From Azadirachta indica (taxonomy: Eukaryota; Streptophyta; Magnoliopsida; Sapindales; Meliaceae): a stretch of DNA of 64,000 nt. The stretch is from positions 19,128,504-19,192,503 of the forward strand of contig CM040442.1 of the NCBI GenBank assembly GCA_022749755.1. The letters run 5' to 3'. The notes below the pieces were generated by a model. The model worked only from the letters and a program-made list of their open reading frames with translations. It was not told the origin of the DNA and searched no databases. Position 1 is the first letter of the stretch. Each line of letters starts with the position of its first letter. A program made the translations under genes and the position numbers. Below, one piece after another: positions 56,806-64,000 of this stretch.

Positions 56806-57741
56806 GATTTTCAGGAACAAAATTGTCAAATGTAAAACGGGCGCAAAAAAATGGTTTCGTTTTGAGATGGAATGCATGTCTTGTTACTCACCATGGCGTA
56901 ACTATCATTACAATGCATTTCATGTAAAAATGAAAGAGTCAGAAATGTATGATTTTTGACGACAAAATTATCAAACGCGAAACAAGCGCAAAAAAATAGT
57001 TTGGTTTCGAGACGAGATGCATGTCTTTTTTCTCACCATGGCGTGACAATCCTTACAGTGCATTTCTATTTGAAAATGGAGGAGTCGGAAATGTACGATT
57101 CTCGGGAACGAAGTTGTCAAACATAATACGGGCGGAAAAAAATAGTTTCGTTTCGAGACGGGACGCATGTCTTGTTACTCACTATGGCGTCACGATCGTT
57201 ACAATGCATTTCATTTAAAAACCAGAAGAGTCGCAAATGAACAATTTTCAGGGATGAATTATCAAACACAAAACGGGCGAAAAAATATGTTTTCATTTCG
57301 ACACGGGACACATCTTGTTACTCACCGTGGGGTGATGATCGTTACAATGTATTTCATTTCAAAAATGAAAGAGTCGGTAATGTATGATTTTCGTGTACGA
57401 AATTGTCAAACGCGAAACGGGCGCAAAAAAAGGTTTCGTTTCGAGACGGTATGCATGTCTTTTTACTCACCGTGGTGTGATGATCATTACAATGCATTTT
57501 ATTTCAAAAACAGAAGAGCTAGAAATGAACGATTTTCAGGGACGAAATTGTGAAACGCAAAATGGGCACAAAAAAATGATTTCCTTTCGGGACAAGATGC
57601 ATGTCTTGTGATTCACCATGGGGTTATAATTGTTACAATGTATTTCTTTTAAATAACGAAACTGTAGGAAATGTACGATTTTGGGGACGAAATTGTCAAA
57701 CACAAAACGAGCGCAAAAAAATGTTTTCGTTTCGAGACGAG
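56806..57741 (+). repeat. Satellite array 7
   Basis: Six to seven plus-strand monomers, from GATTTTCAGGAACAAAATTG to TTCGAGACGAGAC, where a family D LTR begins. One monomer at 57147-57162 has TTCG, five bases, A, two bases, CGGG. Confidence 0.92.
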
Positions 57742-58453
57742 ACTAATACTTAAAAATGGAGGTTTGTGGGAAAATTATCATTTGCTAAGGAAAAATAGGT
57801 TATGAAGCTCTTTTCTAGATATTAATAATAAAGGGATATAGAAACACCATCCAAAAATTGTTATTAAAGGTTGTAGAGTTTTAAAGAAAATACTCACCAC
57901 TCTATAAAAAATTCTTCAAGAGATACAGAGTATAAAATACAAGAATTTTAATAAACTCAACTTCAAAACCACTCGATTTCAATACAATATTAGAAATCTC
58001 AATGGTTAGGCCAACAACCATTACCTAACTTTGACAAATGAATATAAATATTTAAAATTCTTTGAAAATAAACCAAAACAGCTAAGATTCTGAATCACAA
58101 CTTACCAAATCCTTCTATCATTTAGAAATTAAACAAAACACATTAAATTTAAGCTAAAAAATCTTTAAAATCTGTGCATCCAGATTTTACTTTGAAAATG
58201 AATATATTGTGAAATAGTTGTCATAACTTTCTATGTAGTACTCCAAATGTTAAACCGTACAATTCTAAAGAAAGCTTACTTCTTCAACTTTCTAGTGGTA
58301 CCAACCTTTTTCTGAAATATAACTTCAGTAAATATAGTTTAAATTCTGAAATTACCCTTTAACAGTGTCTTCACAACTTAGTAAATTAGGGTAATCTTCT
58401 TGAACTTATTGGCACTTAAGTTTTACGCTTGATGTTTGGACACTCCCATGTCA
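57742..58453 (-). repeat. 3' LTR of D1
   Basis: About 712 bp, starting TGACATGGGAGTGTCC on the minus strand at 58453; the pol stop lies a few codons inside it. The outer end is degenerate (GTATTA where GGTATCA is expected). Confidence 0.75.
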
Positions 58454-59085
58454 ATCTCCTCTAGTTGAAAAAGACTCATCCTTGAATCTATATTGTTGTG
58501 ATCCTCATAGTATAGAGATAAATCCAAAACGTTGTATATAGATGAAACACCATAACTTTCTGGCAATTCAATCTTGTAAACATTTTCTCCAATTCGTTGC
58601 AATACCCTAAATAATCCATCAGCTTTAAACTTGAGTTTAGCATATTTTTCAGGTAGAAAACGTGCTTTTCGAAGATGTATCCAAACCAAATCTCCTTCCT
58701 TAAACTCAACATGCTTGCCATGTTTGTTTGCAGAAAGTCGCTCCTTCTCATTTTGTTTTAGAATTCTGTCACGAACTTGCTCATGAAGCTTTTTAATACT
58801 CTTAACTCTATCTTCAGCATCTCCACTAAAGTATTGATGAATTGGAAGTGGAACTAAATCCATTGGACCGATAGGATTTTTACCATAAATTATCTCAAAA
58901 GGACTTTGACCGGTAGATTGGCTAGTTGATCGATTACAAGCAAATTCAATTTGAGGCAAAATAACATCCCATTGTCGGATATTCTTACCAACATAACTTC
59001 ATAAGAGATTTTCCAAACTCTGATTTGTCACTTCTGTTTGACCATCAGTTTGAGGATGATGAAAAGAGCTAAAATTGAGACTAGT
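58423..59085 (-). pseudogene. Integrase C-terminal part of D1
   Basis: Begins in the catalytic core ([20 protein letters not shown]). A stop near 58999 is followed by a clean frame from 58959: IEFACNRSTSQSTGQSPFEI, IYGKNPIGPMDLVPLP, a linker, and the C-terminal binding region (LVWIHLRKARFLPEKYAKLK, GENVYKIELPESYGVSSIYN). It ends DSRMSLFQLEEIDMGVSKHQ, with the last codons inside the 3' LTR. The DSR...FQ ending parallels other gypsy Pol C-termini but has no GPVTRAR-type tail, which separates family D from A and B. Confidence 0.82.
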
Positions 59086-59857
59086 TGATACCGGATAATA
59101 GGGGTTTGTGTGGGGATTTAGGTTTTTTACTAAATAAGGGTTGAAACAAGTTCTCTTCCTAAGGTTTACAATAAATGGGATATAGAAACACCACCCTAAT
59201 TTGCTGCCAAAGGTTGTAGAGCTTAAAAAAATACTTACCATTCTATGAAAAATTTTCAAGAGATACAGAGTATAAAACACACGAATTTTAATTAAACTCA
59301 ACTCAAAACAACTTTATTCCAATACTACAAGCTTAAAGCCTTTATATAGGCTCTTACAAGAAAAAAAATATCTAAGATTAGGCCAACAACACCTAAAAAT
59401 TTCAATAGTTAGGCCAACAACCATTACCTAATTTTAACAAATGAATACAAATATTTAAAATTCTTTGAAAATAACCAAAACAGCTAAGACTTTGAATTAT
59501 AACTCATCAAATCCTTCTATCATCTAAAAATTAAACAAAACAAATTGAATTTAAGCTAAAAAAGCCTTTGAATTCCGTGCATCCTGATTCTGCTTTGAAA
59601 ATGAACATGTTGTGAAGAAATTATCATAACTTTCTCTATAGAACTCTAAATGCTAAACCGTAAAATTCTATAGAAAGCTTACTTCTTCAAATTTCTAGTG
59701 GTACCAACCTTGTTTTGAAATACTATTTCAGTGAATATAGATTAAATTTTGAAATTATCTCTCTGACAATGTCTTCATAACTTAGTAAATTAAGGTAATC
59801 TTCTTGAACATATTGGCACTTAAGTTTTGCTCTTGATGTTCAGACACTCCTGTGTCA
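59086..59857 (-). repeat. 5' LTR of D1
   Basis: A 772-bp complete LTR, minus-strand TGACACAGGAGTGTCTGAAC at 59857 to CTATTATCCGGTATCA at 59086. TATA-like GCCTATATAAAGGC near 59340. It defines the family D LTR used to identify the other fragments. Confidence 0.82.
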
Positions 59858-60163
59858 CATCTCGTCTCAAAACGAGTTTTTTTGCACCGTTTCGGGTTTG
59901 ATAATTTTGCCCCCAAAAATCATACATTTCCGACTTTTTCTTTTTTGAAATGAAATGCATTGTAATGATTGTGACGCCACGTTGAGTAACAAGACATGCG
60001 TCCCGTTTCGAAATGACCCATTTTTTTGCTCCCGTTTTGCTTTTGACAATTTCGTCCCCGAAAATCATACATTTTGGACTCCTCCCTTTTTTGAAATGAA
60101 ATTTAATATAACGATCGTCACGGTGAGTAACAAAACACGCGTTTCATCTCGAAACAAAACCAT
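59858..60163 (-). repeat. Inverted satellite fragment
   Basis: About two monomers in minus orientation between D1 and a family B LTR fragment. Confidence 0.88.
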
Positions 60164-60861
60164 ATAGATGCTGTAATTGAGTGCGTCCAGCCTTATGTGT
60201 GAGTTTCACCTCTTGTTTTCGTGGTTGTGCAACTTCCTTTGCATCACCATTGCCGGATATTCTTATCAACATAATTTCGTAAGAAATTTCCCAAACTCCG
60301 ATTTATCATTTCTGTTTGACCATCAGTTTGAGGATGATGAGAAGAGGTAAAATTGAGACTAGTGCCAAGTTTTCTCCATAGGGTTCGCCAAAAGTGACTT
60401 AAAAACTTGAAATCTTGATTAGAAACGATGGTTTTTAGAATACCATGCAGTTTCACTTACATTATACACATACGACGTCATTGCTTATGTCATATACATA
60501 TAATATCATTGCTTACATTTTCATGTTTGAAATTTGTAGTTTTAAAAAGTCATAAAATTTGTATTTAGTTTGTTAAATTGTTAGGTAGGATTGTTGACCT
60601 AACCTTTGATATTTTTCCTTTGTATTTGCCTATAAAAAAGCTTTCATTTTTGAAATAATATAAGCAATTTGAGTGTAAAGTTATTAATTACAAGTTCTTA
60701 TTCTTAAACTCTTCAAGTTTAAATTTCTTGTGGCGTTTAAAACAATCAAACTTATCATTTAAATTCTCAAGGCTCAATAAACTTATGTTTTAGGAAAATC
60801 TTGGAATTCGTTACTACATTCAGTATTGGGTTTTATCACATTATTAGCGGAGTTCGTATCA
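60164..60861. mobile_element. B/D composite: LTR-B start (-), D integrase (-), LTR-B end (+)
   Basis: Three joined pieces. 60164-60246: first 83 bp of a family B LTR in minus orientation (TGATGCAAAGGAAG at 60246). 60247-60456: family D integrase core on the minus strand ([33 protein letters not shown]). 60457-60861: last 405 bp of a family B LTR in plus orientation, ending GGAGTTCGTATCA. Satellite lies on both sides, minus on the left and plus on the right. No simple nesting explains this order. Confidence 0.75.
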
Positions 60862-62176
60862 GGATGCATGTCTTGTGACTCACCGTGGTGTCACGATCGT
60901 TAAAATGCATTTCATTTAAAAAACTGAAGAGTCAGAAATGTACTATTTTGGAGGACAAAATTGCCAAACGCAAAACGGACGCAAAAAATGAGTTTGTTTC
61001 GAAACAAGATGCAAGTCTTCTCACTCAACCTGGCGTGACGATCATTACGGTGTATTTCACAACGAAAACGAAGGAGTCGAAAATATACAAGTTTTGGGGA
61101 CGAAATTGTCAAACACAATAGAGGCACAAAAAAATGGTTTCGTTTTGAGACGGAACACATGTCTTGTTTCTCATCGTGGCATGACGATCGTTACAATGTA
61201 TTTCGTTTAAAAAATGAAGGAGTCAGAAATGTACTATTTTCGGAACGAAATTGTCAAATGCAAAACGGGCGCAAAAAAATAAATTTATTTCGAGATGGGA
61301 TGCATCTCTTGTGACTCACCATGGTGTTATGATTGTTACAATGCATTTCATTTCAAAAACGAAGAGTCAGAAATGTATGATTTTTTGGGACAAAATTGGC
61401 AAACGCAAAATGGACACAAAAAATAACTTTGTTTTGAAACAAGATGCACGTCTTCTTACTCAACCCGACATGATGATCATTATGGTGCATTTCACAACGA
61501 AAATGGAGGAGTCGAAAATGTACGATTTTCGGAGACGAAATTGTCAAAGGCAATATGGGTGCAAATAAATGGTTTCGTTTCGAGACGGGTCACATATCTT
61601 GTTTCTCACAGTGGCCTGATGATTGTTATAATGCATTTCATTTCGAAAATGGAGTCTGAAATATACGATTTTCGGGAACGAAATTGTCAAACGCAAAACA
61701 GGCATAAAAAAAATGGTTTCGTTTCGAGCCCGCATGTCTTGTTACTCACCGTGGTGTGATGATCATTACAATGCATTTCATTTAAAAAATGGAAGAGTCA
61801 GAAATGTACGATTTTCGATGACCAAATTATCAAACGCAAAACGGGCGCAAAAAAATTGATTCATTTCAAAACAAGTCATATGTTTTGTTACTCACCGTAG
61901 TGTGATGATCGTTATAGTGCATTTCATTTCAAAAACGAAAGAGTCAAAATATACGATTTTCGGGACGAAATTGTCAAATGCAAAACGACCGCAAAAAATG
62001 GTTTCGTTTTGAGATGAGACACATGTCTTGTTACTCATAATGGTGTGACGATCATTACAATGCATTTCATTTCAAAAACGTTAGAGTTGGAAATGTACGA
62101 TTTTTTTGGACGAAATTGTCAAACGCGAAATGAACGCAGAAAACGACTTTTTTTTCGAAACAGGATGCACGTCTTG
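60862..62176 (+). repeat. Satellite array 8
   Basis: About nine plus-strand monomers. The part from 61716 onward is the left arm of the palindrome described separately. It ends GATGCACGTCTTG, where a family D LTR begins. Confidence 0.92.
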
Positions 62177-62595
62177 TGACACTGAAGTGTCCAAACATCA
62201 AGAGAAAAACTTAAGTGCTGGTAAGTTCAAAATTATTACCTTAATTTACTAAAGTTATGAAAACACTGTCAAAGGAGTAATTTTTGAAATTTAATATGTA
62301 TTTACTAATGTAATATTTCAGAAAGCACTTGATTCCATTGGAAAGTTGAAGAAGTAAACTTTTACAAAATTTTACGGTTTAATATTTGAAGTTCTTTAAA
62401 GAAAGTTATGACAACTTCTTCCTAACATGTTCATTTTCAAGGCTAAATCTAGATGAACGAATTTTAAAGATTATTTTAGCTTAAATTCAATGTATTTTGT
62501 TTAATTTCTAAATGATAGAAAGATTTAGTAAGTTGTAATTCAAAGTCTTAGCTGTTTTGGTTATTTTCAAAGAGTTTTAAATGTTTGTATTCATT
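62177..62595 (+). repeat. Family D LTR start, left palindrome arm
   Basis: TGACACTGAAGTGTCC at 62177 begins the LTR directly after satellite GTCTTG. The fragment runs to GTTTGTATTCATT, where the sequence jumps to Athila-like LTR. Confidence 0.8.
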
Positions 62596-62897
62596 AAGTT
62601 GTTGACCAATTGAGTAAAAAGGGATGGCTTTTGAGGTGCTGCTGGGTTGAGAACGAATTGGGAAAAGATTTGATGAATAAGATGATATTCTGCTCAGTAA
62701 GAATGTCCTCGTTTTCAATCAGCAATACTCGCCCCCCTCCAATTGGAAACTCACTCTTTAGAAAAACCTCTTATTCATCAAATCTTTTCCCAATTCGTTC
62801 TCAACCCAGCAGCACCTCAAAAGCCATCCCTTTTTACTCAATTGGTCAACAACTTATTAAAAATTCACTCCCACATGTTAAAGAAAGTCTGTCTTCC
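62596..62897. repeat. Athila-like LTR fragments at the palindrome centre
   Basis: Plus-oriented piece up to 62682 (GTTGTTGACCAATTGAG ... GATGAATAAG), then minus-oriented sequence to 62897 (ending AAAGAAAGTCTGTCTTCC). Both match the central segment of the family T LTR near 53715-53930. The fold-back point of the palindrome is here. Confidence 0.75.
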
Positions 62898-63540
62898 ATT
62901 ACAAAAGAAAATACTCACCATTCTATAAAAAAATTCTCCGAGAGATACAGAGTATAAAATACAAAAATTTTATTAAACTCAACTTCAAAACCACTTGATT
63001 TCAATATTACATACTTGAAATCTTCATATAAACTTTTATAAGGTTAGAAATGTTAAATGTTAGACCAACAACTATTAGAAATTTCAATATTTAGGTCAAC
63101 AACTATTACCTAACTTTGACAAATGAATACAAACATTTAAAACTCTTTGAAAATAACCAAAACAGCTAAGACTTTGAATTACAACTTACTAAATCTTTCT
63201 ATCATTTAGAAATTAAACAAAATACATTGAATTTAAGCTAAAATAATCTTTAAAATTCGTTCATCTAGATTTAGCCTTGAAAATGAACATGTTAGGAAGA
63301 AGTTGTCATAACTTTCTTTAAAGAACTTCAAATATTAAACCGTAAAATTTTGTAGAAAGTTTACTTCTTCAACTTTCCAATGGAATCAAGTGCTTTCTGA
63401 AATATTACATTAGTAAATACATATTAAATTTCAAAATTACTCCTTTGACAGTGTTTTCATAACTTTAGTAAATTAAGGTAATAATTTTGAACTTACCAGC
63501 ACTTAAGTTTTTCTCTTGATGTTTGGACACTTCAGTGTCA
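62898..63540 (-). repeat. Family D LTR, right palindrome arm
   Basis: Minus-oriented LTR-D from its start at 63540 (TGACACTGAAGTGTCC) to about 62898, longer than its mirror image on the left. Confidence 0.8.
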
Positions 63541-64000
63541 CAAGACGTGCATCCTGTTTCGAAAAAAAGTCGTTTTCTGCGTTCATTTCGCGTTTGACAA
63601 TTTCGTCCAAAAAAATCGTACATTTCCAACTCTAACGTTTTTGAAATGAAATGCATTGTAATGATCGTCACACCATTATGAGTAACAAGACATGTGTCTC
63701 ATCTCAAAACGAAACCATTTTTTGCGGTCGTTTTGCATTTGACAATTTCGTCCCGAAAATCGTATATTTTGACTCTTTCGTTTTTGAAATGAAATGCACT
63801 ATAACGATCATCACACTACGGTGAGTAACAAAACATATGACTTGTTTTGAAATGAATCAATTTTTTTGCGCCCGTTTTGCGTTTGATAATTTGGTCATCG
63901 AAAATCGTACATTTCTGACTCTTCCATTTTTTAAATGAAATGCATTGTAATGATCATCACACCACGGTGAGTAACAAGACATGCGGGCTCGAAACGAAAC
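63541..64000 (-). repeat. Satellite array in minus orientation, right palindrome arm
   Basis: About three monomers, the mirror image of 61716-62176, continuing past the window end. Confidence 0.92.

Larger units (their letters stand above)
57742..59857 (-). mobile_element. Collapsed family D gypsy element D1
   Basis: Minus-strand element of 2.1 kb: 5' LTR 59086-59857, then directly the last third of integrase (58423-59085), then 3' LTR 57742-58453. Everything from the PBS to the integrase core is deleted, with the break exactly at the LTR end (TATCA at 59086). Satellite is in plus orientation on the left and minus orientation on the right. Confidence 0.8.
61716..64000. repeat. Large palindrome (inverted duplication) running to the window end
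   Basis: Outer arms 61716-62595 and 63122-64000 are reverse complements with no mismatch in the stretches I compared. They span satellite plus the first about 420 bp of a family D LTR. Inner arms 62598-62682 and 62769-62853 also pair and consist of Athila-like LTR. The right side has about 270 bp between inner and outer arm (rest of LTR-D and some Athila-like LTR) that is missing on the left. The central unpaired stretch is about 86 bp. The right arm leaves the window, so total size is unknown. Confidence 0.9.

Overview
The window is plant nuclear DNA, AT-rich and made entirely of repeats. I found no host protein-coding gene, tRNA gene, rRNA gene or CRISPR array. Two components fill it: a tandem satellite with a period of about 146 bp (roughly 14-15 kb in more than a dozen blocks), and nested, truncated or rearranged Ty3/gypsy LTR retrotransposons. 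Plant origin is shown by primer-binding sites matching initiator-Met tRNA and (probably) tRNA-Asp, Athila/TAT-type gag and 3' pol sequences, and chromovirus pol genes of the CRM (centromeric retrotransposon) type. I cannot name the species. A 145-bp tandem repeat family is, as I recall, described in Populus and would be the first comparison to make. A run of exactly 100 N (18554-18653) is a scaffold gap.

I recognise four element families. Family A is CRM-like, with LTRs of about 850 bp (TGATGYAAATACGG...TTCGTATCA), an initiator-Met PBS, and a pol reading frame that ends inside the 3' LTR with a CR-type tail. Family B is a second CRM-like family, with LTRs of about 780-810 bp (TGATGCAAACGAA...CGTATCA). 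It has the same kind of LTR-encoded tail, preceded by the CRM-typical DLRTNPFQ motif. Family T is Athila-like, with LTRs of about 1.37 kb (TGATAAAT...TCA) and a tRNA-Asp-like PBS. Family D is a further gypsy family, with LTRs of about 770 bp (TGACA...TATCA) and only integrase remnants left.

Layout. 1-2.8 kb: 3' end of an A element. 2.8-9.1 kb: satellite carrying a D LTR fragment and a shrunken B element. 9.1-16.9 kb: degenerate Athila-like element running into a second gag fragment. 16.9-18.55 kb: satellite with an A solo LTR, then the gap. 18.65-23.1 kb: D LTR end fused to a minus-strand B element. 23.1-24.1 kb: minus Athila-like 3' piece. 24.1-29.8 kb: the longest satellite block, with higher-order structure. 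29.8-33.9 kb: minus B element. 34.0-36.7 kb: D LTR fragment broken by an Athila-like 5' end. 36.7-37.0 kb: inverted satellite. 37.0-52.2 kb: a cluster of four A elements in alternating orientation, one nearly complete. 52.2-54.9 kb: Athila-like 3' end. 55.0-60.9 kb: satellite with an Athila-like solo LTR, a collapsed D element and a B/D composite. 60.9-64.0 kb: satellite ending in a large palindrome whose arms are identical wherever checked and which runs to the window edge.

Nucleosome-length satellite monomers, two CRM-like families, an Athila-like family, solo LTRs with target duplications inside monomers, and inversions together suggest centromeric or pericentromeric heterochromatin. The marked monomer divergence argues for the flank of a centromere rather than a freshly homogenised core. 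The best candidates for something undescribed are the satellite and its 14-mer organisation, the palindrome at 61.7-64 kb, and a 96-bp GC-rich hairpin insertion inside the pol of the best-preserved A element.
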